A DNA stretch of 63,803 nt from Prochlorococcus sp. AG-424-P23 (GCA_003210135.1 QCNK01000008.1:1-63803); one strand, 5' to 3'; numbered from the stretch's first letter, positions 31,148 through 42,092 are shown. The notes: generated by a model not told the origin, from the sequence alone. Translations and numbers: made by a program.

Positions 31148-31468
31148 TTAAAGTTTAACTTCTATATCTACACCACTTGGGAGATCTAACTTCATTAAAG
31201 CATCGATAGTTTTTGCAGAAGGACTATAAATATCAATTATTCTCCGATGTGTTCTTGTTTCAAAATGCTCTCTTGAGTCTTTATCAACATGTGGTGATCT
31301 TAGGACACAATAAATCTTCCTTTTTGTAGGCAAGGGTATTGGACCTATCGCTGATGCAGAGGTAGTATCGGCAGTTTGAATTATTTTGTCGCAAGATAAA
31401 TCAAGCATTCTTCTATCAAATGCTTTTAGTCTTATTCTTATTTTTTGTTGTGCAATAGATGCAGTCAT
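31148..31468 (-). CDS. rpsJ: 30S ribosomal protein S10
   Basis: A 106-residue S10 ([45 protein letters not shown]). The ATG at 31466-31468 (MTASIAQQ) is chosen; an upstream in-frame ATG at 31493-31495 would add nine unconserved residues and lies inside a hairpin. S10 forms part of the 30S head and, with NusB, the antitermination complex. It ends the str operon here, separate from the rest of the S10 cluster, as usual in cyanobacteria. Confidence 0.97.
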   Translation of the reverse strand: MTASIAQQKIRIRLKAFDRRMLDLSCDKIIQTADTTSASAIGPIPLPTKRKIYCVLRSPHVDKDSREHFETRTHRRIIDIYSPSAKTIDALMKLDLPSGVDIEVKL

Positions 31469-31487
31469 GATTTTCAAAAAATAGTGA

Positions 31488-31511
31488 AGGGTCATTTAAT
31501 AAAATGACCCT
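31488..31511 (-). promoter_or_regulatory. Perfect 10-bp hairpin between tuf and rpsJ
   Basis: AGGGTCATTT (31488-31497) and AAATGACCCT (31502-31511) are exact reverse complements around a four-base loop. On the transcribed minus strand the stem lies about 20 bases before the rpsJ ATG, and TCACTATTTTTT follows it, so U residues begin seven bases after the stem. It could be a partial terminator or RNA processing site that sets tuf and rpsJ levels apart. Function is inferred. Confidence 0.55.
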
Positions 31512-31563
31512 AAGTTATTAATCTATATTAGGTGATTAAGGTTAAATTTTAAAATACAATAAT

Positions 31564-32763
31564 TTATTTGAGTATTTTAGAAACAACTCCAGCACCAATA
31601 GTGCGTCCGCCTTCACGGATTGCGAATCTCATTCCTTGTTCGATGGCTACTGGACAAATTAATTCTCCAGTCATTTTGATTCTGTCGCCTGGCATAACCA
31701 TTTCTACGTTAGAACCGTCATCAGAGGTAAAGGCTGTAATTTGACCTGTAACATCAGTTGTTCTGATATAGAATTGAGGTCTATATCCTGCGAAGAAAGG
31801 TGTATGTCTTCCACCCTCTTCTTTTTTTAGAACATAAACTTCTCCTTCAAACTGAGTATGAGGAGTAATAGATCCTTTTTTAACAAGAACCATTCCTCTC
31901 TCAATATCTTCTTTCTGAACACCACGTAAGAGTAAACCAACATTATCGCCTGCCATCCCTTCATCAAGAAGTTTACGGAACATCTCAACTCCAGTAACAG
32001 TTGTTACTCTTGTATCTCTTATTCCAACTATTTCAATTTCTTCTCCAACCTTTACTTTACCTCTCTCAATTCTTCCAGTAGCTACTGTACCTCTACCAGT
32101 AATTGAGAAAACATCTTCAACTGCCATCAAGAATGGTTTATCAACTTCTCTTTCAGGCTCAGGAATGCTTGCATCAACTGCTTTCATTAATTCTTCAATT
32201 TTTGATTCCCAAGTTGAATCTCCTTCTAGAGCTTTTAAACCGGAAACTTGGACTATAGGGATATCATCTCCAGGGAAATCATAACTATCTAGTAGTTCTC
32301 TAATTTCCATCTCAACAAGTTCGATAATTTCCTCATCATCGACCATATCGCACTTATTCAGAGCAACTACCAGAGCTGGAACTCCAACTTGTTTGGCCAA
32401 AAGAATATGCTCTTTTGTTTGAGCCATAGGACCATCTGTAGCTGCACAAACTAGAATAGCTCCGTCCATTTGGGCAGCCCCAGTAATCATGTTTTTTACA
32501 TAATCGGCATGTCCTGGGCAATCGACATGAGCATAATGTCTGCCTTCAGTTTCATATTCGACGTGAGCTGTATTAATAGTAATGCCACGCTCTCTTTCTT
32601 CAGGAGCACCATCAATGTCTCCATAGTCTTGAGCTTGAGCTTGACCTTTTTTGGCTAATACATTTGTAATAGCAGCAGTTAGTGTTGTTTTTCCATGATC
32701 AACATGGCCAATAGTACCTATGTTGACATGTGGTTTGTTCCTTTCGAACTTCTCGCGAGCCAT
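31564..32763 (-). CDS. tuf: Elongation factor Tu
   Basis: A 399-residue EF-Tu, GTPase delivering aminoacyl-tRNA to the ribosome. G-box motifs: GHVDHGKTT (19-27), [22 protein letters not shown] and NKCDMVDD; domains II and III follow with GRIERG and the C-terminal [15 protein letters not shown]. It is the fourth gene in rpsL-rpsG-fusA-tuf-rpsJ, 45 bases after fusA. Its length and sequence are normal. Confidence 0.99.
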   Translation of the reverse strand: MAREKFERNKPHVNIGTIGHVDHGKTTLTAAITNVLAKKGQAQAQDYGDIDGAPEERERGITINTAHVEYETEGRHYAHVDCPGHADYVKNMITGAAQMDGAILVCAATDGPMAQTKEHILLAKQVGVPALVVALNKCDMVDDEEIIELVEMEIRELLDSYDFPGDDIPIVQVSGLKALEGDSTWESKIEELMKAVDASIPEPEREVDKPFLMAVEDVFSITGRGTVATGRIERGKVKVGEEIEIVGIRDTRVTTVTGVEMFRKLLDEGMAGDNVGLLLRGVQKEDIERGMVLVKKGSITPHTQFEGEVYVLKKEEGGRHTPFFAGYRPQFYIRTTDVTGQITAFTSDDGSNVEMVMPGDRIKMTGELICPVAIEQGMRFAIREGGRTIGAGVVSKILK

Positions 32764-32808
32764 TTTGAATTAAAGAATCGAGGGTTTAATAGTGTTTTAG
32801 TTTAGAGA

Positions 32809-34884
32809 TCAGGAGTTGCCCTGATTCTTGGAAATGATAGCTTCAGCAACATTACGAGGAACTTCCTCATAATTTGCGAACTCCATTGAAAATATACCCC
32901 GACCTTGAGTCATTGATCGGAGTTGAGTGGCATAACCGAACATTTCGGCTAAGGGCACTTTGGCCTGAACCTTAGACAATCCATCATCAACAGATTGTCC
33001 TTCTACTTGACCTCTCCTAGAAGAGAGATCACCAATTACAGATCCAAGAAAATCGTCAGGACTTTCGACCTCAACTTTCATCATAGGCTCTAGAAGGACA
33101 GGGTTGCATTTTTTAACCCCGTCTTTAAAAGCCATGGAACCTGCAATTTTGAAGGCCATTTCAGATGAGTCTACATCGTGGAATGAACCATCGACTAGTG
33201 TTACTTTTACATCAATGAGTGGATAACCGGCAAGAACACCTGATTCACAAGTTTCTTTCATCCCATTAGAGGCAGGTCCAATATACTCTTTTGGTACAGC
33301 TCCACCAACAATTTTGTTAACAAATTCAAAACCTTTACCAACTTCAGCAGGTTCCATTTCAATTATTACATGCCCATATTGACCTTTTCCTCCAGTCTGT
33401 CTAGCATATTTACCTTCACCTTTAGAACTAGATCTAATAGTCTCTCTGTACGAAACTTGAGGAGCTCCAATGTTGGCTTCAACTTTAAATTCCCTTAACA
33501 TTCTGTCAACAAGGATTTCTAGGTGTAGCTCACCCATACCTGCAATTACAGTTTGATTTGTCTCAGGATCTGTACTTACCCTAAAGGTTGGGTCTTCTTC
33601 AGACAAAGCCGTTAAAGCTTTTGATAATTTTTCCATATCTCCTTTAGTTTTTGGCTCAACAGCCACTGAAATAACTGGTTCTGGAATAAATAATGTCTCC
33701 AAAACTATAGGATCTTCTGTATTGCATAAAGTATCGCCAGTGGTTGTGTTCTTTAAACCTAATACAGCTCCTAAATCCCCGGCCCTCAATTCATCGACCT
33801 CTTCTCTTTCATCAGCTTTTAAAATCACTAATCTAGAAATTCTCTCTTTAGAGTCTTTAGTAGAATTCATGACATAACTACCCTTGGAAAGAACACCTGA
33901 ATACATTCTTACAAAAGTTAATTTCCCATAGGGATCTGACATCACTTTAAAAGCTAATGCACTGAAAGGAGCATTATCGTCAGAAGGTCTAACATCTTCT
34001 TTACCACTTGGTAAAACACCTTGGATTGGTTTTACATCAACTGGTGCTGGTAAATAATCAACAACAGCATCTAGGACAAGTTGTACACCTTTATTCTTAA
34101 AAGCTGATCCACACAGTACAGGAACCAATCCATGTTTTAAAACACCTTCCCTAATACCTTTTTTAAGTTGCTCTTCAGATAATTCTCCAGTATCAAGGAA
34201 TATTTCAATTAAATTTTCATCATTTTCTGCGACGCTCTCCATTAACTTAAATCTCCATTCAGCAGCTTCTTCCTCCATCTCAGAAGGAATAGGTGCTTCT
34301 TCAATATCAGTGCCAAGATCATTTTTATAGAGATAAGCTTTATTAGCAACTAAATCAATAATGCCAGTAAGATCTCCCTCGGCTCCAATAGGAAGTTGGA
34401 TAGGAAGAGCATTTGCCTTTAGTCGATCTTTAATCTGTTTATTTACTTTTAAAAAATCTGCGCCAGTTCGGTCCATTTTATTCACAAAAACCATTCTTGG
34501 AACAGAATATCTATCTGCTTGACGCCAAACTGTTTCGGATTGAGGCTGAACTCCCCCAACAGCGCAGAATACAGCAATAACACCATCCAAAACCCTCATT
34601 GATCTTTCTACTTCAATAGTGAAATCAACGTGACCTGGAGTATCAATAATATTGATTCTATGATCTTGCCAACTAGTAGATATTGCAGCAGCTGTAATAG
34701 TTATTCCTCTTTCTCTTTCTTGAGCCATCCAATCTGTTACTGCAGCACCATCATGAACCTCTCCAATCTTGTGAACCACACCAGAATAAAATAAAATTCT
34801 TTCGGTTGTTGTTGTCTTCCCTGCATCAATATGAGCGGCTATACCTATGTTCCTTACTCGTTCTAGGGGAAAGTCGCGTGCCAA
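32809..34884 (-). CDS. fusA: Elongation factor G
   Basis: A 691-residue EF-G, translocase of the ribosome. G motifs: [36 protein letters not shown] and NKMDRTGAD; domain IV includes [12 protein letters not shown] and the C-terminal part has [15 protein letters not shown]. The start is TTG (34882-34884, then ARDFPLE), the only sensible position by family alignment. It follows rpsG by 97 bases, a spacer containing the dyad TAAAAGT-AA-ACTTTTA at 34931-34946. Confidence 0.99.
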   Translation of the reverse strand: MARDFPLERVRNIGIAAHIDAGKTTTTERILFYSGVVHKIGEVHDGAAVTDWMAQERERGITITAAAISTSWQDHRINIIDTPGHVDFTIEVERSMRVLDGVIAVFCAVGGVQPQSETVWRQADRYSVPRMVFVNKMDRTGADFLKVNKQIKDRLKANALPIQLPIGAEGDLTGIIDLVANKAYLYKNDLGTDIEEAPIPSEMEEEAAEWRFKLMESVAENDENLIEIFLDTGELSEEQLKKGIREGVLKHGLVPVLCGSAFKNKGVQLVLDAVVDYLPAPVDVKPIQGVLPSGKEDVRPSDDNAPFSALAFKVMSDPYGKLTFVRMYSGVLSKGSYVMNSTKDSKERISRLVILKADEREEVDELRAGDLGAVLGLKNTTTGDTLCNTEDPIVLETLFIPEPVISVAVEPKTKGDMEKLSKALTALSEEDPTFRVSTDPETNQTVIAGMGELHLEILVDRMLREFKVEANIGAPQVSYRETIRSSSKGEGKYARQTGGKGQYGHVIIEMEPAEVGKGFEFVNKIVGGAVPKEYIGPASNGMKETCESGVLAGYPLIDVKVTLVDGSFHDVDSSEMAFKIAGSMAFKDGVKKCNPVLLEPMMKVEVESPDDFLGSVIGDLSSRRGQVEGQSVDDGLSKVQAKVPLAEMFGYATQLRSMTQGRGIFSMEFANYEEVPRNVAEAIISKNQGNS

Positions 34885-34981
34885 TTTTAAAGCTCCAAAT
34901 AAAATAAATTTTGATAATTATAGTTCACCCTAAAAGTAAACTTTTATAATAATAAACTACTTAAGTACCTTTTTGACGAAA

Positions 34982-35452
34982 TTAATATCTGTAATGCGCA
35001 AAAGCTTTATTAGCTTCAGCCATTTTATGAGTATCTTCTCTTTTTTTAACAGAACTACCGGTTTCATTTGCTGCATCCATTAACTCACCAGCCAGTTTTT
35101 GAGACATACTTTTCCCATTTCTTGCACGTGAGAATGTGACGAGCCATCTTAAGGCCATAGCTGTACCCCTCTCTTGACGTACTTCCATCGGTACTTGATA
35201 TGTAGCGCCACCAACCCTCCTAGCTCTTACCTCAACAAGAGGAGTAGCATTTTTTACAGCTGTTTCAAATAATTCGACAGCATTACCGCCAGTTCTCTCA
35301 CTTATTAGTGAAAAAGCATCAGATAATATTCTTTGAGCTGTAGATTTCTTTCCATGTTTCATCAATCTAGAGATCATCATTGAAGCTAATCGACTATTAA
35401 ATTGGGGATCTGGAAGGACTGGTCTTTTTACTGCTGCGTTACGACGTGACAT
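34982..35452 (-). CDS. rpsG: 30S ribosomal protein S7
   Basis: A 156-residue S7, primary binder of the 16S rRNA 3' major domain. Typical blocks: [45 protein letters not shown] and the C-terminal [14 protein letters not shown]. It is 25 bases after rpsL in the str operon. In enterobacteria S7 represses its own operon by binding the rpsL-rpsG spacer; at 25 bases this spacer is too short to hold that structure. Confidence 0.98.
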
Positions 35453-35477
35453 GTTTTTAAATAGTGCTGTTTAAAAG

Positions 35478-35852
35478 TTAATCTTTTGGAGCTTTTGCTC
35501 CGTATTTAGATCTGGATTGACGTCTATCTTTGACTCCAGCTGTATCTAAAGTTCCTCTTATTATATGATATCTAACTCCTGGCAAATCCTTAACTCTTCC
35601 CCCCCTTAGTAGCACTACAGAGTGCTCTTGCAAATTATGGCCAATTCCGGGGATATAGGCTGTCACTTCAAAACCTGAGGTCAATCTTACCCTTGCAACT
35701 TTTCTTAGAGCTGAATTTGGTTTTTTGGGAGTTGAAGTATAAACCCTTGTACATACTCCTCTTCTCTCAGGACAAGCTTTTAGTGCAGGGGATTTTGTTT
35801 TTTTGGTCAGGCGTTTTCTTTCTGATCCTACTAATTGTGAAATGGTGGGCAT
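35478..35852 (-). CDS. rpsL: 30S ribosomal protein S12
   Basis: A 124-residue S12, decoding-centre protein. Conserved blocks: [35 protein letters not shown] (with the lysine linked to streptomycin response), [17 protein letters not shown] and the basic C-terminus [12 protein letters not shown]. It leads the str operon and is divergent from gltB with 197 bases between starts. Confidence 0.98.
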   Translation of the reverse strand: MPTISQLVGSERKRLTKKTKSPALKACPERRGVCTRVYTSTPKKPNSALRKVARVRLTSGFEVTAYIPGIGHNLQEHSVVLLRGGRVKDLPGVRYHIIRGTLDTAGVKDRRQSRSKYGAKAPKD

Positions 35853-36006
35853 CTAAAATATATGTTAGATAAAAATAAACATTTAAATATCATAACCTTT
35901 TACGCGCACCAACCAAAAGTTTTTATTGATGTTTTTTAAAAAATCTTGAAAATAAAATTGTTTGATAAATATTAATTATTTTAAGATTTATTCTGATATT
36001 TATTTT

Positions 36007-36012
36007 TATAAT
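36007..36012 (+). promoter_or_regulatory. Candidate -10 box for gltB
   Basis: A perfect TATAAT 37 bases before the gltB ATG, predicting a leader of about 30 bases. No good -35 hexamer is seen, as would fit an activator-dependent promoter, but no NtcA-type GTA-N8-TAC site was found in the spacer. Confidence 0.45.
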
Positions 36013-36049
36013 AGAAATACATCAATTACTAAACAGAGTTAAATAATCT

Positions 36050-39000
36050 ATGGGAGAGAGTATCAAAAGAATAATTGACTCATACAAAGATAGTTATTCG
36101 CCAAATGGAATAATTGGTGAAAAAGATGCCTGTGGAGTAGGTTTTATAGCTAATATTAAAGGGCTAGAAAGCAACTGGATACTTAAACAATCCCTAAAGG
36201 GACTTAACTGTATGGAGCATAGAGGTGGTTGTGGGGGAGATAGTGATTCAGGAGATGGCGCGGGCATTTTATGTTCAATTCCATGGAGATATATTGATCA
36301 AGAAATGAATTTAGAAAATAAAAAAGACTTGGATAGAGGTTTAGGAATGGTTTTTATGCCTAACAAAAAAGAAAAAATTGAAGAATGTAAATCAATTTGT
36401 GAAAAGGAAGCTGGAAAATTAAATGTCAAAAAAACATCTTGGAGAACAGTACCAGTTAACAATGAAATCTTAGGTCCTCTAGCCAAAGCAAATGCTCCAT
36501 TTATAAGTCAGTGGATCGTGTACATAGAAAAAAAAGATAATCAGGATATTGAAAAGCTTTTATTCCAATTAAGAAAAAGAATTGAAAAAAAAATAAGAGA
36601 AGCTTATAAAAACGAAGTTGGTGATTGTGAATTTTATTTTGCTTCACTTAGCTCTCAAACAGTTGTTTATAAAGGTATGGTTCGTTCTGAAATATTATCC
36701 GAGTTTTATCAAGATCTAAAAGAAGAAAATTTTAAAGTCTCATTTTCCGTTTACCATAGAAGGTTTAGTACTAATACACTTCCAAAATGGCCGTTGGCTC
36801 AACCTATGAGATTTTTGGGTCATAATGGAGAAATAAACACTCTTTTAGGTAATATCAACTGGGCTAAGGCATCGGAAACACATATTGATGATTTTTGGGG
36901 AGACTTATCCAATGAAATCAAGCCAATCGTAGACGTAAATAAAAGTGATTCATCAAATCTTGATGCAACCCTTGAAATTAATATTCGTTCAGGTCAGCCC
37001 ATTACCGACTCATTATTAAAACTTGTTCCTGAAGCATTTAGAGATCAACCCGAACTTGAACAAAGAGGGGAGATTAAAGCATTTTACGAATATTCTGCGA
37101 GCCTACAAGAAGCCTGGGATGGTCCTGCACTCCTAGTATTTGCCGATGGAAATTTTGTTGGGGCAACGCTTGATAGAAATGGCCTAAGACCAGCAAGATA
37201 CTCAATAACAAACGATGGTTTTGTAATAATGGGTTCCGAAACAGGAGTAGTAGATCTAGAAGAAGAAAGAGTAATAGAAAAAGGTCGATTAGGACCTGGG
37301 CAAATGTTAGCTGTTGATTTTCATCAAAATAAAGTTCTGAGAAATTGGGAAGTAAAGACTGAAGCTGCTCAAAGGTATAACTATAAAAATCTCTTAAATA
37401 ATAGAATTTTAAAAATTGACAATAATGAATGGTTAAAAGACTGCAAGCTAAAAGACCTTGAGTTATTACAACAGCAAACTGCATATGGTTTTTCAGCAGA
37501 AGATAATGATCTTATCTTAGATTCAATGGCCTCATTAGCTAAAGAGCCTACTTATTGCATGGGAGATGACATACCGTTAGCAGTACTTTCTTCAAAGCCA
37601 CATATTTTATATGACTATTTCAAGCAAAGATTTGCCCAAGTTACTAATCCTCCAATTGACCCTCTAAGAGAAAAACTTGTAATGAGTCTAGAAATGCATC
37701 TTGGAGAAAGATGTACACCATTTGAGATTAAAGGCGCTAAACCTTTTGTTCATTTACAAACTCCAATTCTCAACGAAGAAGAGCTCTTATCAATAAAAAA
37801 ATCAAAAATTAAGTCTCAAACAATTTCAAGTTTGTTTGATATTGAAGAAGGTGTGCAAGGCTTAGAGAACCAATTAAAAACAATTTGTGAACAGAGTGAG
37901 CTTTCTATAAAAGAGGGTTGTTCCATTATTATTATTTCGGATAAGGGGGTTAATCCTAAAAAGACTTTTATTCCTCCATTACTTGCTGTTGGAGCTATTC
38001 ATCATTATCTTCTTAAAAAAGAAATCAGATTAAAAGCTTCTCTAATTGTTGAGACAGGGCAATGTTGGAGTACTCATCACATAGCTTGTTTAATTGGTTA
38101 TGGTGCAAGCGCAGTTTGTCCTTGGCTAACCTTCGAAGCTGGTAGGCACTGGTTAAAGCATCCAAAAACTCAAAAACTTATAGATAGCAAAAAAATTAAT
38201 CCATTATCAATAATTGATGTTCAAGAAAATATTAAAAAAGCTCTAGAAGATGGTCTTAGAAAAATTCTTTCGAAAATAGGCATCTCACTTCTCTCTAGTT
38301 ATCATGGTGCACAAATTTTTGAAGCTGTAGGCCTTGGATCTGACTTAATAACAATTGCTTTTGATGGAACAACAAGCCGTATAGCTGGCATAACATTAAA
38401 AGAATTAACTAATGAAACACTATCAATACATACGAAAGCCTTTCCAGAGATCGATCTAAAGAAATTAGAATTTTTAGGATTTGTACAATTTAGAAATAAT
38501 GGAGAATATCACTCTAATAATCCTGAGATGTCCAAAGTTTTACATTCAGCTGTAAAACAAGGACCAGGATACGATCATTTTGAAACTTACAAAAAACTAA
38601 TTAGTAATAGACCGACAACATCTCTAAGAGATTTACTAACAATTAATTCAAAAAGAAAATCCATTTCATTAGATGAAGTTGAAAGTGTTGAATCAATTTG
38701 CAAAAGGTTCTGTACTGGAGGAATGAGTTTAGGTGCTTTATCAAGAGAAGCGCATGAAGTACTAGCAGTTGCAATGAATAGAATTGGTGGAAAAAGTAAC
38801 AGTGGAGAAGGGGGGGAAGATCCAGCTCGTTTTAATGTTTTAAATGATATTGATGAAAATACCCAATCAGCAACTTTGCCATTTATTAAAGGTCTAGAAA
38901 ATGGAGACACCGCATGCTCAGCTATTAAACAAATAGCATCAGGAAGATTTGGAGTGACACCTGAATATCTAAGAAGTGGTAAACAACTCGAAATTAAAAT

Positions 39001-40624
39001 GGCCCAAGGTGCAAAACCTGGAGAAGGGGGGCAATTACCTGGTCCAAAAGTTGATTCTTACATTGCAAAACTTAGAAATAGTAAACCTGGGGTAGCTCTA
39101 ATATCTCCTCCCCCGCATCATGATATTTATTCAATTGAGGATTTAGCCCAACTTATACATGACTTACACCAAGTTCATCCAAAAGCTAAAGTAAGCGTTA
39201 AACTTGTTTCCGAAATTGGTATAGGCACTATTGCTGCTGGAGTAAGCAAAGCTAATGCAGATGTAATCCAAATTTCAGGACATGACGGAGGTACAGGTGC
39301 TTCACCCCTGAGTTCTATTAAACATGCAGGTTTACCATGGGAACTAGGTGTTGCTGAGGTTCATAAATCTCTCTTGGAGAATAACTTACGTGAAAGAGTA
39401 ATTTTGAGAACTGATGGAGGTCTTAAAACAGGCTGGGATGTAGTTATTGCAGCTTTACTAGGTGCTGAAGAATACGGTTTCGGTTCTGTTGCGATGATTG
39501 CAGAAGGATGCATAATGGCAAGGGTTTGTCATACAAACAAGTGTCCTGTTGGAGTTGCCACTCAAAAAGAAGAATTAAGAAAAAGATTTAAAGGTATTCC
39601 AGAAAATGTTGTCAATTTTTTCTTGTATATTGCTCAAGAAGTAAGACAGATAATGAGTAGTATCGGTGTTTCTAATATGGAAGAACTGATTGGTAATCAA
39701 GAATTTATTTCTACAAGAAATATCTGTCTTCCAAAAACTTCTAATATCGATCTTTCTTCTTTAGTAAATAATGAAAACTCAACCAATGATAGATCATGGT
39801 TAAAACATTCACAAAATGCTCATAGTAATGGTTCTGTATTAGAAGACGAGTTTTTGTCAGAAACTGAATTTATAGATTCAATTAAAAATCACAAAAAATT
39901 GACCAAAGAAATTGAGATAAAAAATACTGATAGAAGTGTTTGTGCGAAAATATCAGGCGAAATCGCAGAACTTCATGGCAACACAGGATTCAATGGCGAA
40001 CTTAACTTAAATTTCAAAGGATATGCAGGACAAAGTTTTGGTGCCTTTTTATTAAAGGGAATGAATGTTCAATTAATAGGAGAAGCTAATGATTATGTTT
40101 GTAAAGGAATGAATGGAGGAATACTCACAATAATTCCACCCAAAATAGATGAAATCTCCTCCGAACAAGTCATACTAGGAAATACTTGTCTTTATGGAGC
40201 AACAGGTGGGAAATTATTTGCATTAGGAAAATCGGGAGAAAGATTTGCTGTAAGAAATAGTGGTGCTACAGCAGTAACAGAGGGAGCAGGCGATCATTGC
40301 TGTGAATACATGACCGGTGGAAAAGTAGTTATTCTAGGCTCGACTGGAAGGAATATAGGTGCGGGCATGACTGGTGGAATAGCTTTTATAATCGATGAAA
40401 ATAATGATTTAAGTAATAAAGTAAATAAGGAAATCGTAAGCATTCATCAAATCACTTCATCAAACCAGGAAAATATCTTATTGGAAATTATTAGGGAATA
40501 TCAAGCAAAAACAAATAGCTTAAAGGCTGCAAAAATAATTGAAAATTGGTCTCATTTCAAGAGTACTTTCAAATTGATTGTTCCCCCAAGCGAAGAAGAG
40601 ATGCTTGGCATAAAGAAAATGTAG
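36050..40624 (+). CDS. gltB: Ferredoxin-dependent glutamate synthase
   Basis: A 1524-residue GOGAT converting 2-oxoglutarate and glutamine to two glutamates. The N-terminal glutaminase begins at C28 (EKDACGVGF) after a 27-residue propeptide to be removed. The central and FMN-binding synthase domains follow (GGMSLGALSREAHE, GEGGEDPARF, ISGHDGGTGASPL). The 3Fe-4S cluster cysteines are C1154, C1160 and C1165. The C-terminal beta-helix has GATGGKLFALG and GAGMTGGIAF. No NADPH small subunit (gltD) is adjacent, which fits the ferredoxin type (GlsF). Also called glsF. Confidence 0.97.
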   Translation: MGESIKRIIDSYKDSYSPNGIIGEKDACGVGFIANIKGLESNWILKQSLKGLNCMEHRGGCGGDSDSGDGAGILCSIPWRYIDQEMNLENKKDLDRGLGMVFMPNKKEKIEECKSICEKEAGKLNVKKTSWRTVPVNNEILGPLAKANAPFISQWIVYIEKKDNQDIEKLLFQLRKRIEKKIREAYKNEVGDCEFYFASLSSQTVVYKGMVRSEILSEFYQDLKEENFKVSFSVYHRRFSTNTLPKWPLAQPMRFLGHNGEINTLLGNINWAKASETHIDDFWGDLSNEIKPIVDVNKSDSSNLDATLEINIRSGQPITDSLLKLVPEAFRDQPELEQRGEIKAFYEYSASLQEAWDGPALLVFADGNFVGATLDRNGLRPARYSITNDGFVIMGSETGVVDLEEERVIEKGRLGPGQMLAVDFHQNKVLRNWEVKTEAAQRYNYKNLLNNRILKIDNNEWLKDCKLKDLELLQQQTAYGFSAEDNDLILDSMASLAKEPTYCMGDDIPLAVLSSKPHILYDYFKQRFAQVTNPPIDPLREKLVMSLEMHLGERCTPFEIKGAKPFVHLQTPILNEEELLSIKKSKIKSQTISSLFDIEEGVQGLENQLKTICEQSELSIKEGCSIIIISDKGVNPKKTFIPPLLAVGAIHHYLLKKEIRLKASLIVETGQCWSTHHIACLIGYGASAVCPWLTFEAGRHWLKHPKTQKLIDSKKINPLSIIDVQENIKKALEDGLRKILSKIGISLLSSYHGAQIFEAVGLGSDLITIAFDGTTSRIAGITLKELTNETLSIHTKAFPEIDLKKLEFLGFVQFRNNGEYHSNNPEMSKVLHSAVKQGPGYDHFETYKKLISNRPTTSLRDLLTINSKRKSISLDEVESVESICKRFCTGGMSLGALSREAHEVLAVAMNRIGGKSNSGEGGEDPARFNVLNDIDENTQSATLPFIKGLENGDTACSAIKQIASGRFGVTPEYLRSGKQLEIKMAQGAKPGEGGQLPGPKVDSYIAKLRNSKPGVALISPPPHHDIYSIEDLAQLIHDLHQVHPKAKVSVKLVSEIGIGTIAAGVSKANADVIQISGHDGGTGASPLSSIKHAGLPWELGVAEVHKSLLENNLRERVILRTDGGLKTGWDVVIAALLGAEEYGFGSVAMIAEGCIMARVCHTNKCPVGVATQKEELRKRFKGIPENVVNFFLYIAQEVRQIMSSIGVSNMEELIGNQEFISTRNICLPKTSNIDLSSLVNNENSTNDRSWLKHSQNAHSNGSVLEDEFLSETEFIDSIKNHKKLTKEIEIKNTDRSVCAKISGEIAELHGNTGFNGELNLNFKGYAGQSFGAFLLKGMNVQLIGEANDYVCKGMNGGILTIIPPKIDEISSEQVILGNTCLYGATGGKLFALGKSGERFAVRNSGATAVTEGAGDHCCEYMTGGKVVILGSTGRNIGAGMTGGIAFIIDENNDLSNKVNKEIVSIHQITSSNQENILLEIIREYQAKTNSLKAAKIIENWSHFKSTFKLIVPPSEEEMLGIKKM

Positions 40625-40918
40625 ATGCCTTTCTTTGTAAAAACTGAAATTATAAAAAAAGAATACTTAATTAATAATAATTTAAAACGAAAAATAATTA
40701 ACGAACATATTGATTGGGTAAAAAAATTAAAAAAAGAGGGAATTAATATAAAAAGTGGCTTTTTGGTAGATGAGTTAAATAGGCCAGGTGACGGCGGATT
40801 ACTTATTCTTGAGATGAATAATTATAAAAATGCACTAAAAATAATTAAGAATGATCCAATGATTAAAAATGATCTAGTTGAATGGAAGTTAAATGAGTGG
40901 ATAGATCCAAATAAATGA
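40625..40918 (+). CDS. YciI-like small protein coupled to gltB
   Basis: A 97-residue protein with a YciI/dimeric alpha-beta barrel pattern: an N-terminal strand, HIDWVKKLKKEGINIKSGFLVDE, GGLLILEMNN, then KIIKNDPMI. Its ATG follows the gltB TAG directly (TAGATG), so translation is likely coupled. No catalytic function is established for most YciI proteins. The constant neighbour suggests, but does not prove, a link to nitrogen assimilation. It is convergent with lipA with six bases between stops. Confidence 0.7.
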   Translation: MPFFVKTEIIKKEYLINNNLKRKIINEHIDWVKKLKKEGINIKSGFLVDELNRPGDGGLLILEMNNYKNALKIIKNDPMIKNDLVEWKLNEWIDPNK

Positions 40919-40924
40919 ATATAA

Positions 40925-41818
40925 CTATCTTGGATACTTTTTCATAAGTTTTTGAATCTCTTCAGCATGGTAACTACTACGAGTTAAAGGAGAACTAACT
41001 ACTTGCATGAAGTTTAAATCTTTTTCCCCCAACGCTTTAAAGTAGTTAAATTTTGAAGGACTCACAAATCTTTTAACAGGTAAATGATTAGGGCCAGGAG
41101 ATAAATATTGGCCAATAGTAACAATATCAACGAAATTACTTTTTAAATCCTCAAGAAGACTTAAGACCTCCTCGTCTTTTTCCCCTAAACCAAGCATGAA
41201 GCCTGACTTTGTATAAACTTTGGGCGAGTAGTCTCTGGTTCTTTTAAGCAACTCAAGAGTTCTTTCATATTTACCCTGAGGTCTTACTTTTTTATATAGC
41301 GAAGGCACTGTCTCAATATTATGATTTAAAACGTTTGGATTTGAATCAAGCACTTTTTCAAGAGCTTTCCAATTGCCACAAAAATCAGGAATTAAAAGCT
41401 CAATAGTAGTTTCAGGAGATTTTTCTCTTATTTGATAAACACATTGAAAAAATTGAGATGCGCCACCATCGTCAAGATCGTCTCTATTAACTGATGTAAT
41501 TACAACATGCTTAAGCTTCATTCTAAAAACAGCTTCAGCTAGACGATATGGTTCTGTCTTGTCTAAGTCTCTCTTAGATCTATCAAAATCAATATCGCAA
41601 TATGGACATGCCCTAGTACAGCCAGGGCCCATTATGAGGAAAGTGGCAGTTCCACTAGCAAAACATTCACCAATATTTGGACAGCTTGCTTCTTGACATA
41701 CAGTATTGAGATTTAAATCATTTAACAAATTTGCAGTATTACCAATTCTCTCAACTTGCGGAGCTTTTACTCTTAGCCAATCAGGCTTTGAAATTAAGCT
41801 ATTAGGATTATTAGTCAA
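40925..41818 (-). CDS. lipA: Lipoyl synthase
   Basis: A 297-residue radical SAM enzyme inserting two sulphurs into octanoyl groups on lipoyl domains. The auxiliary cluster cysteines are C41, C46 and C52 ([12 protein letters not shown]); the radical SAM cluster is C67-x3-C71-x2-C74 ([11 protein letters not shown]). The C-terminal R-S-S-Y motif ([10 protein letters not shown]) that holds the sacrificial cluster Ser is present. The start is TTG (41816-41818). A GC palindrome lies 14 bases upstream. Confidence 0.96.
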   Translation of the reverse strand: MTNNPNSLISKPDWLRVKAPQVERIGNTANLLNDLNLNTVCQEASCPNIGECFASGTATFLIMGPGCTRACPYCDIDFDRSKRDLDKTEPYRLAEAVFRMKLKHVVITSVNRDDLDDGGASQFFQCVYQIREKSPETTIELLIPDFCGNWKALEKVLDSNPNVLNHNIETVPSLYKKVRPQGKYERTLELLKRTRDYSPKVYTKSGFMLGLGEKDEEVLSLLEDLKSNFVDIVTIGQYLSPGPNHLPVKRFVSPSKFNYFKALGEKDLNFMQVVSSPLTRSSYHAEEIQKLMKKYPR

Positions 41819-42017
41819 TTTAATTGTTTCTGGCCTATAGGCTTATTTTACTAAAAACAATTTAAATTAACTATTAATAATTTCAACAATGAATTCTATT
41901 AAATAGAAGTGAAAAATAAATTAATATAACTAGTCCATCAATAATTAAAAACATCCTAATTTCATGTAATACATAAACAATATAAGTGTTCCATCAATTA
42001 AAACAAAAACAGTATTT

Positions 42018-42049
42018 AGAACATAATTTTTAGAACAGATATCAGAACA
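42018..42049 (+). repeat. Three AGAACA boxes upstream of the recombinase-like gene
   Basis: AGAACA occurs at 42018, 42032 and 42044, start-to-start spacings of 14 and 12 bases, about 40-70 bases before the TATAAT. They could be operator sites for the helix-turn-helix protein encoded downstream. This is inference from position and repetition only. Confidence 0.4.
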
Positions 42050-42086
42050 TATAAACAACTTTTTTTTTTATTAATAAGCTTTTAAA

Positions 42087-42092
42087 TATAAT
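42087..42092 (+). promoter_or_regulatory. Candidate -10 box for the recombinase-like operon
   Basis: TATAAT 70 bases before the TTG start at 42162, with a second TATTAT at 42094-42099. The predicted leader is about 60 bases. No -35 is evident; the AGAACA boxes lie just upstream. Confidence 0.35.

Noticed and set aside
31469..31495. Upstream ATG extending S10 by nine residues
   Set aside because: S10 starts at MTASIAQQ by family comparison, and the upstream ATG is inside a stable hairpin.
35853..36049. NtcA site upstream of gltB
   Set aside because: No GTA-N8-TAC sequence is present in the rpsL-gltB spacer on either strand as far as I could read.
37074..37484. Antisense frame of 136 codons within gltB
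   Set aside because: Leu/Phe-rich shadow of the glutamate synthase coding strand with no recognisable domain.
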